A stretch of DNA of 64,000 nt from an uncultured Eubacteriales bacterium. Lineage in GTDB: Bacteria; Bacillota; Clostridia; Lachnospirales; Lachnospiraceae. Below are positions 43,730 to 52,265 of this stretch, one piece after another. The stretch is from contig OMXJ01000007.1 in NCBI GenBank assembly GCA_900315015.1, forward strand, positions 62,001-126,000, read 5' to 3'. The translations under genes and the position numbers were made by a program. The number at the start of each line of letters is the position of its first letter. Within the stretch, counting starts at the first letter, position 1. Under the pieces are notes generated by a model. The model did no database searches. It saw nothing but the letters and a program-made list of their open reading frames with translations, and was not told the DNA's origin.

Positions 43730-45796
43730 ATGAAAAACAAGGGAAAGTATTATATTACAACAGCTATTGCTTACACATCAGGTAAGCCACACATTGGAAA
43801 CTGCTATGAGATAGTTCTTGCAGATTCCATTGCAAGATATAAGAGAAAGGATGGCTATGATGTTCATTTCCTTACAGGAAGTGATGAGCACGGACAGAAG
43901 ATTGAAACAAGAGCAATTGAAGATGGCTGCGCAACTCCTAAGGAATTTGTAGATAAGACTTCAGATGTTATCAAGGGACTTTGGAATCTTCTTGATACAT
44001 CCTATGATAGATTCATCCGTACAACAGATGAGGATCATGAAACTCAGATAAAGAAGATATTCAAAAAGCTCTATGATCAGGGCGATATATATAAGGGTGC
44101 TTACGAGGGAATGTATTGTACAGAGTGTGAAGCCTTCTATACTAACAGCCAGCTCGTAGATGGAAAATGTCCGGAATGTCACGGCGATGTTCATCCAGCA
44201 AAGGAAGAGGCTTATTTCTTCAAGATGAGCAAGTACGCAGACAGACTCATGAAGCACATTGAAGAGCATCCGGAATTCATCCAGCCTGTAGCAAGAAAAA
44301 ATGAGATGATAAATAATTTCTTAAAGCCAGGCCTTCAGGATCTTTGTGTATCTAGAACTTCATTTAAGTGGGGCATTCCTGTAGACTTTGATCCAAAGCA
44401 TGTAGTATATGTATGGCTTGATGCACTTTGCAACTATATTACAGGTATTGGCTATGATGCTGATGGAAATCATGGAGATTTATATAAGAAGTACTGGCCA
44501 GCAGACCTTCACCTTGTAGGAAAGGATATCATCCGCTTCCATACAATTTATTGGCCGATTTTCCTCATGGCACTTGGTGAGCCACTTCCAAAGCAGATCT
44601 TTGGACATCCATGGCTCCTTCAGGGCGGAGAGAAGATGAGTAAGTCAAAGGGAAATGTGCTCTATGCAGATGACCTTGTAAGTGTATATGGTGTAGATGC
44701 CGTTCGTTACTTTGTACTTCATGAAATGCCATTTGACAATGATGGTGTTATTACCTGGGAATTAATGACAGACAGATTTAATTCAGATCTTGCAAATACA
44801 CTCGGAAACCTTGTACAGCGTACAATTTCAATGACCAATAAGTATTTTGACGGTGTAGTTGAAAACGGCGGAGTTAAGGAAGCAGTAGATGATGATCTCA
44901 TAAGTGTAGTTACAGGAACCTATGATAAGGTAGAAGCCAAGATGGCAGACCTTAAGGTTGCTGATTCAATTACTCTTATCTTTGATTTATTCAAGAGATG
45001 CAATAAGTATATCGATGAGACAGAGCCATGGAAGCTTGCAAAGGATGAGGCTTTACTTGGAAGATTAAAGACAGTTCTTTACAATCTTACAGAGGCTATT
45101 ACAATCGGAGCAACACTCCTTGATGCCTTCATGCCTAACACAGCAGAGAAGATTTTTAAGGAGCTGAATACTACAGCACGTGATTTTGAAAAGCTTGGTG
45201 AGTTCGGACTTTATCCATCAGGAACAAAGGTAGCAGAGCAGCCAGAAATGCTTTTTGCAAGAATGGATCAGAAGGAGGTTGCTGTAAAGGCAGCTGAAAT
45301 CGTTTCAAAACAGAAGGCTGAGTATATTGAGCATCAGACTAAGGCAGCAGAAAATCTTAGAGCTGCAGGAAGAACTGAGGATGCTGCAAAGATAGAGGCT
45401 GCAGTAGCAGCGATTTCAGGAAACGCCGCAGAAGGCTCTAGTGAGAGCACAGAAAAGTTTGAGCAGGCAGAGCAGGTTACCTATGATGACTTTGCAAAGC
45501 TTCAGTTCAAGGTAGGAAAGATCATTGACTGTAAGGAGGTCCCAAAGTCAAAGAAGCTTCTTTGCTCTCAGGTACAGATCGGTGATAAGACAGTTCAGAT
45601 TCTTTCAGGAATCAAGGCTTTCTACAAGGCAGAGGAGATGGTAGGCAAGAAGGTAATGGTAGTTGCAAACCTAAAGCCAGCAAAGATTGCAGGAATGGAA
45701 AGTCAGGGAATGCTCCTTTGTGCTGAAAGTTCAGATGGAAAGGTAGTTCTCATGACACCTGAAAAGGATATGCCATCAGGCTCAACAATCTGCTAA
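43730..45796 (+). CDS. metG: Methionyl-tRNA synthetase with C-terminal tRNA-binding domain
   Basis: MetG charges tRNA-Met. The 688-residue class-I synthetase has the HIGH-equivalent KPHIGNCYE, a zinc-type connective peptide (CTECEAFYTNSQL and CPECHGDVHPA), the KMSKSKGN loop near residue 303, an anticodon-binding helical domain, a charged Ala/Glu-rich linker and a C-terminal EMAPII/Trbp111-like OB fold (FAKLQFKVGKIIDCKEVP ... SQGMLLCAES). Codon bias is strong, as expected for high expression. No T-box leader lies upstream. AGGAGG precedes ATG 43730. Confidence 0.96.
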   Translation: MKNKGKYYITTAIAYTSGKPHIGNCYEIVLADSIARYKRKDGYDVHFLTGSDEHGQKIETRAIEDGCATPKEFVDKTSDVIKGLWNLLDTSYDRFIRTTDEDHETQIKKIFKKLYDQGDIYKGAYEGMYCTECEAFYTNSQLVDGKCPECHGDVHPAKEEAYFFKMSKYADRLMKHIEEHPEFIQPVARKNEMINNFLKPGLQDLCVSRTSFKWGIPVDFDPKHVVYVWLDALCNYITGIGYDADGNHGDLYKKYWPADLHLVGKDIIRFHTIYWPIFLMALGEPLPKQIFGHPWLLQGGEKMSKSKGNVLYADDLVSVYGVDAVRYFVLHEMPFDNDGVITWELMTDRFNSDLANTLGNLVQRTISMTNKYFDGVVENGGVKEAVDDDLISVVTGTYDKVEAKMADLKVADSITLIFDLFKRCNKYIDETEPWKLAKDEALLGRLKTVLYNLTEAITIGATLLDAFMPNTAEKIFKELNTTARDFEKLGEFGLYPSGTKVAEQPEMLFARMDQKEVAVKAAEIVSKQKAEYIEHQTKAAENLRAAGRTEDAAKIEAAVAAISGNAAEGSSESTEKFEQAEQVTYDDFAKLQFKVGKIIDCKEVPKSKKLLCSQVQIGDKTVQILSGIKAFYKAEEMVGKKVMVVANLKPAKIAGMESQGMLLCAESSDGKVVLMTPEKDMPSGSTIC

Positions 45797-45827
45797 TAGA
45801 TGATAATTCATCGTGGCTTATTAGCAG
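45790..45827 (+). terminator. Hairpin at the end of metG
   Basis: CTGCTAATA (45790-45798), which includes the metG stop, pairs with TATTAGCAG (45819-45827). The loop has further ATGAT/ATCGT partial pairing. The tail TTAAAAATG is weak for intrinsic termination. Confidence 0.35.
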
Positions 45828-45932
45828 TTAAAAATGTACTTAATTTATTTGTTGCAGCGTCCAGGTTTGTACGCTAAGCGCTGTATTATACTAATAATAT
45901 ATCATAGAAAGGTCTATTGGAGGATTTGATTT

Positions 45933-47723
45933 ATGGCAGAGAAGAAGCTTATGTTGGGTAACCAGGCCATTGCGCGCGGTGCTTACGAGGCAGGCGTAAA
46001 GGTTTCATCAGCTTACCCGGGAACACCTAGTACAGAAATTTCAGAAAATCTTGTTCAGTATAAGGACGTACTATATTCAGAATGGGCACCAAATGAAGCT
46101 GTAGCAGCAGAGGTTGCTATCGGTGCATCAATTTCAGGTGTACGTGCAATGTGCTGCATGAAGCATGTAGGACTTAATGTAGCAGCAGATGCGCTTTATT
46201 CAATTTCTTATATCGGTTCAAACGGTGGACTTGTATTTATCGTTGCAGATGATCCGGGTCTTTATTCTTCTCAGAACGAGCAGGATACAAGAATGGTAGC
46301 AAGAGCAGCACAGGTGCCTGTACTTGAGCCATCTGATTCTCAGGAAGCAAAGGATTTCATGAAGACTGCTTTCGAAATCAGTGAGAGATATGATACTCCT
46401 GTTATTTACAGAACAACTACAAGACTTGCACATTCACAGTGCTCAGTTGAGCTTGCCCCTAGAGTAGAAATAAAGGATAAGCCATATGAGCGTAACATGG
46501 CTAAGAACGTAATGATGCCGGGAATGGCTAAAAAGCGTCACTTAGTAGTTGAGAGCAGAGAATATAAGCTTATGGAAGATGCCTGCACTCTTGATTTAAA
46601 CGGCGTAGCAGGAGATGCAGCAGATCCAGCAGGTAGACTTAACCGTGTAGAAATGGGCGATACAAAGATAGGCTTCATTACTGCAGGTATTGCCTATGAG
46701 TACGTAAAGGAAGTATGTCCAAATGCCAGTGTTCTTAAGCTTGGTATGACAAACCCACTTCCAAAGAAGTTAATTGAAGATTTTGCATCAAAGGTAGATG
46801 AACTCTACATTTTCGAAGAGCTTGAGCCAGTATTTGAAGAGCAGATAAAGAGCTGGGGAATTAAGTGTCATGGTAAGGATGTATTTACCCGTCAGGGCGA
46901 GTACTCAGCAAATCTTTTAAGAAAGGTTATCCTTGGAGAAGAAAATATTGCGGCAAAGCCATTTGATGTACCAGCACGTCCTCCAATTCTTTGTCCGGGC
47001 TGCCCACATAGAAGCGTATTTACAGCATTAAAGCAGCTTAAGATCCATGCATCTGGAGATATCGGCTGTTATACTCTTGGAGCAGTTGCACCTCTTTCAG
47101 TAATCGATACAACTGTCTGCATGGGAACCTCAATTTCAGCCCTTCACGGAATGGAAAAGGCTAAGGGACATGATTATATAAAGAACTGGGTAGCAGTTAT
47201 CGGAGACTCTACCTTCCTTCATACAGGTATAAATGGTCTTATAAATATGGTATACAACCATAGCACAGGTACAGTTCTTATCCTTGATAACAGAACAACA
47301 GGCATGACAGGACATCAGGACAACCCTGCAACAGGAAAGACACTTCAGGGAGATCCGGCCTACGAGGTTGATTTTACAACACTTTGTAAGGCAGTTGGCG
47401 TAGAGCATGTTTATACAGTTGATTCCTATGATATCGAGGCTGTAAAGGCAAGAGTTAAGGAAGAGGTAAATAGAGAAGCAGTTTCAGTTGTAATCTGCAA
47501 GGCTCCTTGTGCACTTCTTAAGGGAATCAAGTTCCCGGATGTAGTAACACCTATTCCAGAAAAGTGTAAGAAGTGCGGACTTTGCTTAAAGCCAGGCTGT
47601 CCTGCTCTTACAAAGAATCCAGATGGAACAATTTCTATTGATGAAACAATGTGTAACGGATGTGGACTTTGTGTAACTCAGTGTCATTTCGGTGCACTTG
47701 ATAAGCATCCACGTGTAAAGTAA
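45933..47723 (+). CDS. iorA: Indolepyruvate:ferredoxin oxidoreductase, alpha subunit
   Basis: IorA oxidatively decarboxylates aryl-pyruvates (from Trp, Tyr, Phe) to aryl-acetyl-CoA, reducing ferredoxin. The 596-residue TPP enzyme begins LMLGNQAIARGAYEAGVKVSSAYPGTPSTEI (pyrimidine-binding domain). It has the PPILCPGCPHRSVFTALK Cys motif and the TPP pyrophosphate site GDSTFLHTGINGLIN. It ends with two 4Fe-4S ferredoxin motifs (CKKCGLCLKPGCP and CNGCGLCVTQCHFGAL). It heads the iorA-iorB-paaK-ACT operon with iorB 46 bp downstream. GGAGGATTTG precedes ATG 45933. Confidence 0.95.
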   Translation: MAEKKLMLGNQAIARGAYEAGVKVSSAYPGTPSTEISENLVQYKDVLYSEWAPNEAVAAEVAIGASISGVRAMCCMKHVGLNVAADALYSISYIGSNGGLVFIVADDPGLYSSQNEQDTRMVARAAQVPVLEPSDSQEAKDFMKTAFEISERYDTPVIYRTTTRLAHSQCSVELAPRVEIKDKPYERNMAKNVMMPGMAKKRHLVVESREYKLMEDACTLDLNGVAGDAADPAGRLNRVEMGDTKIGFITAGIAYEYVKEVCPNASVLKLGMTNPLPKKLIEDFASKVDELYIFEELEPVFEEQIKSWGIKCHGKDVFTRQGEYSANLLRKVILGEENIAAKPFDVPARPPILCPGCPHRSVFTALKQLKIHASGDIGCYTLGAVAPLSVIDTTVCMGTSISALHGMEKAKGHDYIKNWVAVIGDSTFLHTGINGLINMVYNHSTGTVLILDNRTTGMTGHQDNPATGKTLQGDPAYEVDFTTLCKAVGVEHVYTVDSYDIEAVKARVKEEVNREAVSVVICKAPCALLKGIKFPDVVTPIPEKCKKCGLCLKPGCPALTKNPDGTISIDETMCNGCGLCVTQCHFGALDKHPRVK

Positions 47724-47769
47724 TCAGCAGGATTATTGTTTATTATTGATTGAAATTGGAGGATTTGAT

Positions 47770-48345
47770 ATGGAAACTAAGAATATAATGATCGTTGGTG
47801 TTGGTGGCCAGGGAACACTTCTTACAAGCCGTGTTCTTGGTGGTATTATGACACGTGCAGGTTATGATGTAAAGCTTTCTGAGGTTCATGGAATGGCTCA
47901 GAGAGGTGGCTCAGTAGTTACCTTTGTCCGCTATGGAGAGAAGGTGGCAGAGCCTATCGTAGAAGAAGGACAGGCAGATGTGCTTATAGCATTTGAAAGA
48001 CTTGAAGCAATGCGTTATGCACACTTCCTTAAGAAGGATGGAGTTATAATCGTAAATGACTGGAGAATCGATCCAATGCCTGTAGTTATGGGCGCTGCAG
48101 AGTATCCAGATGGAATAATTGAAACTCTTAAAGAAACCCATAATGTTCATGTAGTAAAGGCAATGGATGAAGCAAAGAAGATCGGAAATCCAAAGACCTT
48201 TAATGTAATTGTGCTTGGAGCAGCAGCTCAGCACATGGATTTCAAGAAGGAGGAGTGGCTTGAGGTAATCGAGAACACTGTTCCGCCAAAGACAGTAGAT
48301 ATTAATAAGAAAGCCTTTGAGACAGGCTATTCTATAGAATATTAA
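47770..48345 (+). CDS. iorB: Indolepyruvate:ferredoxin oxidoreductase, beta subunit
   Basis: Gamma/beta-type partner of IorA. The 191-residue product opens with NIMIVGVGGQGTLLTSRVLGG and has EVHGMAQRGGSVVTFVRYG, the hallmark of 2-oxoacid:acceptor oxidoreductase gamma domains. I chose ATG 47770 (METKNIMIV), with GGAGG about 9 bp upstream; an in-frame TTG at 47746 lies ahead of that site. It is co-translated with iorA and followed after 20 bp by the ligase gene. Confidence 0.94.
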   Translation: METKNIMIVGVGGQGTLLTSRVLGGIMTRAGYDVKLSEVHGMAQRGGSVVTFVRYGEKVAEPIVEEGQADVLIAFERLEAMRYAHFLKKDGVIIVNDWRIDPMPVVMGAAEYPDGIIETLKETHNVHVVKAMDEAKKIGNPKTFNVIVLGAAAQHMDFKKEEWLEVIENTVPPKTVDINKKAFETGYSIEY

Positions 48346-48365
48346 AAATAAAATGGAGGCAGGTT

Positions 48366-49664
48366 ATGATTTGGAATGTACCACGCGAATGCATGAGCCG
48401 TGATGAACTTACGAACATGCAGAACAAAAGATTTGTAAAGCTTGTAGAGAGAGTTTATCATTCGGTTCCTTATTACCGTCAGAAAATGCAGGAAGTCGGA
48501 ATTGAACCAGGAGATGTAAAGGGAATTGAGGATTTGGTAAGAATGCCATTTACAACAAAGGATGATTTAAGAATTAATTATCCATTTGGACTTTTTGCAG
48601 TTCCAATGAGTGAAATTGTAAGAATTCATGCTTCGAGTGGAACTACAGGAAAAGCAACTGTAGTAGGTTACACAAGACATGACCTTGCAGTATGGTCAGA
48701 GTGTGTATCACGTGCTATGACAATGGCTGGAATCACAGGAGATGACATAATTCAGGTAGCCTATGGCTATGGACTCTTTACAGGAGGACTTGGAGCTCAT
48801 GACGGCGCACAGAACCTTGGAGCAACCGTAGTTCCTATGTCAACCGGTAATACAGATAAGCTTGTAAATATGATGGTAGATTTTGGTGTAACAGCCATTG
48901 CATGTACACCATCTTACCTTCTTCACATCGCTGAAGTAATAGAAGAAAGAGGACTTCTTGACAAGATAAAGCTCAAGGCATCAGTAAATGGTGCAGAGCC
49001 ATGGACAGTAGAGATGAGAGAGGACATTGAGAGAAGACTTAACATCCACGCTCATGATATCTACGGCCTTTCAGAGGTAATGGGACCAGGTGTAGCCTGC
49101 GACTGTATCCATCATAAGGGAATGCATATCTTTGAGGATCATTTCTATCCGGAAATCGTTGACAGGGATACACTTATGCCAGTACCAGACGGTGTTGACG
49201 GTGAGCTTGTAATTACAACACTTACTAAGGAAGGACTTCCACTTATCAGATATCGTACAAAGGATATCACAAGCATCACTCATGAGAAGTGTGAATGTGG
49301 AAGAACTATCGCTCGTATCAGCAAGTTCAAGGGACGTTCAGATGACATGCTTATCATCAGAGGTGTTAACGTATTCCCATCACAGGTTGAAGAGGCACTT
49401 CTTTCAATCAATGGAGTAAAGCCACATTACATGATCATAGTTGACAGACAGGGCGTTCTTGATACATTTGAGATCAAGATCGAGGTAGATGAGAAGTACT
49501 TCGCAGACGAAATCGGTCAGCTTGAAGGACTTCGTAACATAATTTCTCATAAGATCAAGACAGCAGTAGGTCTTGCAGCAAAGATCACACTTGTTGAGCC
49601 AAGATCACTTGAGCGTTCAATGGGTAAGTCAAAGCATGTAATAGATAACAGAAAGCTTGTCTAA
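48366..49664 (+). CDS. paaK: Phenylacetate-CoA ligase-family acyl/aryl-CoA ligase
   Basis: The 432-residue adenylate-forming enzyme has the AMP-binding loop HASSGTTGKATVVGYT near residue 83, YGLFTGGLGAHDGA, the acyl-pocket motif DIYGLSEVMGPGVA and C-terminal hinge RTIARISKFKGRSDDMLIIRGVNVFPSQVE. In archaea and anaerobes, paaK genes next to iorAB are thought to work with arylacetyl-CoA: either activating arylacetates or, in reverse, making ATP from aryl-CoA released by Ior. Here the order Ior to ligase fits energy-yielding aromatic amino-acid fermentation to phenyl-, hydroxyphenyl- or indole-acetate; that direction is inference. Confidence 0.93.
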   Translation: MIWNVPRECMSRDELTNMQNKRFVKLVERVYHSVPYYRQKMQEVGIEPGDVKGIEDLVRMPFTTKDDLRINYPFGLFAVPMSEIVRIHASSGTTGKATVVGYTRHDLAVWSECVSRAMTMAGITGDDIIQVAYGYGLFTGGLGAHDGAQNLGATVVPMSTGNTDKLVNMMVDFGVTAIACTPSYLLHIAEVIEERGLLDKIKLKASVNGAEPWTVEMREDIERRLNIHAHDIYGLSEVMGPGVACDCIHHKGMHIFEDHFYPEIVDRDTLMPVPDGVDGELVITTLTKEGLPLIRYRTKDITSITHEKCECGRTIARISKFKGRSDDMLIIRGVNVFPSQVEEALLSINGVKPHYMIIVDRQGVLDTFEIKIEVDEKYFADEIGQLEGLRNIISHKIKTAVGLAAKITLVEPRSLERSMGKSKHVIDNRKLV

Positions 49665-49704
49665 TTTGGTTTATGTGCGTTAGGGCACTAGAAAGGAGAA
49701 GGAT

Positions 49705-50127
49705 ATGTTTATTGAACAGCTTACGGTTTTTGTAGAAAACAGAGAAGGACATGTAGCAGACATACTTGAGGTGCTTGCAAATAAGGGGATTAACCTTCTC
49801 TCACTCACACTTGCGGATTCAGCAGATTACGGACTGCTCCGCCTTGTAGTTGAAGATCCTGAAAATGCAAAGGCAATACTTAAGGAAGCAGGCTATACAG
49901 CTAGCATTACTAAGGTGCTTGCAATAAAGCTTTCAAATACAGTAGGTTCCCTTAAGCAGCTTCTCTCAAAGTTTGATGAGAGCAACATAAATATTGACTA
50001 TATGTATGTATTATCTCTCAAGGGAGAATCAGTATCAGTTGTCATAAAGACAAAGGATGCAGATGCAGCAGGAAAGCTCTTAGAGGCACAAGGCGTAGAA
50101 TTCGTTAAGGCTAGTGACCTTATCTGA
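49705..50127 (+). CDS. Tandem ACT-domain protein
   Basis: The 140-residue product consists of two ACT domains in tandem. The first (about 1-68) starts IEQLTVFVENREGHVADILEVLANKGINLLSLTLAD; the second (about 70-140) has VGSLKQLLSKFDESNINIDYMYV. ACT domains bind amino acids and regulate enzymes. Stand-alone tandem ACT proteins commonly accompany paaK-ior genes, so it probably senses an aromatic or branched-chain amino acid for this pathway. AAAGGAGAAGG precedes ATG 49705. The next gene begins 1 bp after its stop. Confidence 0.86.
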   Translation: MFIEQLTVFVENREGHVADILEVLANKGINLLSLTLADSADYGLLRLVVEDPENAKAILKEAGYTASITKVLAIKLSNTVGSLKQLLSKFDESNINIDYMYVLSLKGESVSVVIKTKDADAAGKLLEAQGVEFVKASDLI

Positions 50128-50128
50128 T

Positions 50129-51103
50129 ATGATAGCATATTTTGTAAGACACGGCGAGACTGACTGGAATAAGCAGAAAAGATTCCAGGGAAGGGAAGAT
50201 ATCCCTTTAAATGAAAGTGGAGTAAGGCAGGCAAGAGAGCTTGGAGAGAGCTATTTTAAGGATAAGAAGATATTAGCAATATTCACAAGTCCGCTAAAAA
50301 GAGCTGTAATGACAGGTGAAGAAATATCAAAGGCCTGTAGTAAAAGTGCATTAACCCCGGGAAAAATTCCAGTGATTGTGGATAACCGTCTGATTGAGAG
50401 AGATCTTGGGGATATGAGCGGTCTGACGCAGCAGGAGAGACATGCACTTAGAGAAAAGGGCCCGATTCAGAATATGGAGCCGCTCGGTGAAGTAATGGAG
50501 AGAATGTACGAATGCCTGGTGGACGTAGTGGAAGGCGGCGTGGCAAAGGCTGTTTTAGACGCAGAAGCAAGTACTGACAGCGGAATGAAGACTGTTATAG
50601 GAACTGGAGCAAGCACTGACAGCAGCATTAAAGCCGTCGAAAATGAAGGCGTAATAGGCGAAGGCGAGCGCAAGGGAAGAGGCGCAGTAGAGAATAAATC
50701 CGTATATAGAGGCATGAAGCTAGAAGTAAGACATGAGGCAGAAAAAAGAGGAATAGATATTGAAGGCCTCTGCGCAGGCTATGTTCCAGGAAAAAGCGGC
50801 ATAGTAAATAGCAGGCATGAGGATGAAAAGGCGAGGAGCCTTGATACCCTGCAGTTCGGAGTAGTAAGAGACCTTTCAAGAGAATATGTCCTTGAAGAAA
50901 CTGAGCTTACAGAAGAAGAACTTAAAGAGCCATGCTGTCTATTTGTATCACATGGAGCAGCAATAAATGCCATACTTTCTCTTTTAACAGCTGGAGAAAT
51001 AGGAAGCGGAAAGACGCCTGTTTATAATGCAAGCGTAGCTGTAATAAAGCAGGAAAAAGAAGAGAAATTAGGTTTTAAGGTATGTAAAATAAATCAGCAG
51101 TAG
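50129..51103 (+). CDS. Histidine-phosphatase (PGAM-like) family protein with large internal insert
   Basis: The 324-residue product has the catalytic RHG at residues 7-9 (AYFVRHGETDWN), the TSPLKRAVMTGEEI segment, the acid region in RLIERDLGDMSGL, and the second catalytic His near residue 275 in CLFVSHGAAINAIL. Ordinary members have about 200-220 residues. Here about 110 extra residues lie between roughly 140 and 250, beginning with an Ala/Ser/Thr/Gly-rich stretch holding an internal duplication (ASTDSGMKTV and ASTDSSIKAV). I chose ATG 50129, 1 bp after the ACT gene stop, over GTG 50114 inside it. The substrate is unknown (sugar phosphate or nucleotide). A strong terminator follows. Confidence 0.84.
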   Translation: MIAYFVRHGETDWNKQKRFQGREDIPLNESGVRQARELGESYFKDKKILAIFTSPLKRAVMTGEEISKACSKSALTPGKIPVIVDNRLIERDLGDMSGLTQQERHALREKGPIQNMEPLGEVMERMYECLVDVVEGGVAKAVLDAEASTDSGMKTVIGTGASTDSSIKAVENEGVIGEGERKGRGAVENKSVYRGMKLEVRHEAEKRGIDIEGLCAGYVPGKSGIVNSRHEDEKARSLDTLQFGVVRDLSREYVLEETELTEEELKEPCCLFVSHGAAINAILSLLTAGEIGSGKTPVYNASVAVIKQEKEEKLGFKVCKINQQ

Positions 51104-51126
51104 GAGCACCTACTGCTGATTTTTTT
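51091..51126. terminator. Strong terminator shared by convergent phosphatase and phospholipase genes
   Basis: A perfect 14-bp stem, AAATCAGCAGTAGG / CCTACTGCTGATTT, has an AGCA loop and is followed by TTTT on the plus strand. On the minus strand the same stem is followed by ATTTTA. It lies directly after both stop codons. Confidence 0.88.
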
Positions 51127-52075
51127 AAGTATCAAGCCCTGAATGAAGGGATTTATTGCCTATTAATTTGCGAAGTCTCTTAAGAGCAGGACTTGTACGC
51201 TTATTAGAAGAAATGAGCCTCTCACATTCAAGAAGATCTACATAATAGTTCTTTCTAGCCTCATCAAAGAGCTCATTGACAGATTTTGAAGAGTATTTTG
51301 GCTTTTTAATTCCCTTTGCTTCATCTGCAGGAGCAAGCAGCCACTTATCATGATAGAAATTCATGGATTTTGGTATGTTGGTGGCCTTTGAAGAGGTGAA
51401 AAGAGCAGAAATAAGCGGAATGCCATCTGTAGCCCTCTCAAAAAGGTTAACTAAAGGCTCTTTTACACCAAATCTATCTGAAAGAAAGGCGGAACCTAGC
51501 TTTTGAAGCTCCATGGACATATGCACATCTAAATAACTGCACTTCATGTCAGGATAAGTAAGCCTTAGCGCACTGTATATAAAATTGGATATTACCTCAG
51601 ACTGACGGAAGGTCATATTGATAACCTTGTTCATCTCAAAGGTCTGAGGATCGCTTTTATAATAAAGGTCTATATCATGCTCGATGAAAAAATGTCTTGA
51701 TAAATCAAGCTTAGGGCTATTGCTATGCCCTGCCCTGAAATAAACGTAAGGATGTACTTTTACGTCTAGCACGTAATGGCCTATGAAGCCAAGAGTGTAA
51801 GCTAGGCAAAGGTCACGCTTAGGCGAATTAGACATTTTCTGACAGAGCTTCACCATATTCATGATGAACTTGCCGCCATCTATATTATGAATCGTACTAC
51901 CTGGATTAGTTCTTCCGAATCCTCCAAGAGGGAAATTGTAGAAGAAAAAATCAGGACCCTGAAGACCGGTATTGAAAGCAGCATGCTCTGCAAATATGAT
52001 TCTGCGCGTTTCACAAGGTCTTAAATGAATTACGACATCATTTCCAAAAATATAATGAGTAATGAATGCTGGCAT
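51125..52075 (-). CDS. Zinc-dependent phospholipase C-like protein
   Basis: The 316-residue product matches the Zn_dep_PLPC pattern: N-terminal PAFITHYIFG with an early His, AFNTGLQGPDFFFYN with Asp, a central IHNIDGGKFIMNMV, LAYTLGFIGHYVLDVKVHPYVYFRAGH with several metal-ligand His/Asp, and FIEHDIDLYY. No signal peptide is present, unlike clostridial alpha-toxin, so this is an intracellular relative of unknown substrate, not a toxin. It is transcribed from a perfect-consensus promoter with AGGAGGATT before ATG 52075 and ends at the shared terminator. Confidence 0.86.
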   Translation of the reverse strand: MPAFITHYIFGNDVVIHLRPCETRRIIFAEHAAFNTGLQGPDFFFYNFPLGGFGRTNPGSTIHNIDGGKFIMNMVKLCQKMSNSPKRDLCLAYTLGFIGHYVLDVKVHPYVYFRAGHSNSPKLDLSRHFFIEHDIDLYYKSDPQTFEMNKVINMTFRQSEVISNFIYSALRLTYPDMKCSYLDVHMSMELQKLGSAFLSDRFGVKEPLVNLFERATDGIPLISALFTSSKATNIPKSMNFYHDKWLLAPADEAKGIKKPKYSSKSVNELFDEARKNYYVDLLECERLISSNKRTSPALKRLRKLIGNKSLHSGLDT

Positions 52076-52095
52076 TTTAAAATCCTCCTGCGAAA

Positions 52096-52124
52096 ATTAT
52101 AATGCATTATCCTATATTTGTCAA
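52096..52124 (-). promoter_or_regulatory. Perfect consensus promoter for the phospholipase-like gene
   Basis: Minus strand: TTGACA (52124-52119), a 17-nt spacer and TATAAT (52101-52096). The -10 box is only about 20 nt from the start codon, giving a very short leader. Confidence 0.86.
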
Positions 52125-52173
52125 AAAGAAACGAAAAAGAATCGGAAAAAAGCGTACTAAAGTAGTGAAGCAT

Positions 52174-52208
52174 AAAAAAACCTGCCTGCAGGAAACCCTG
52201 CAGACAGG
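52174..52208 (-). terminator. Terminator of the minus-strand BIG2 gene
   Basis: Read on the minus strand: CCTGTCTGCAGGG, a short loop, CCTGCAGGCAGG, with one mismatch, then T7 (plus 52174-52180). It insulates this gene from the downstream phospholipase promoter. Confidence 0.76.
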
Positions 52209-52265
52209 AAAAAGAAAGGAAAAACAAATGATATATGATAGTCTTTTTTAATGAATCAAGGCAAA

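Noticed and set aside
51125-52075. Secreted clostridial alpha-toxin
   Set aside because: The zinc-ligand pattern fits the phospholipase C-like family, but there is no signal peptide and no C-terminal membrane-binding domain.
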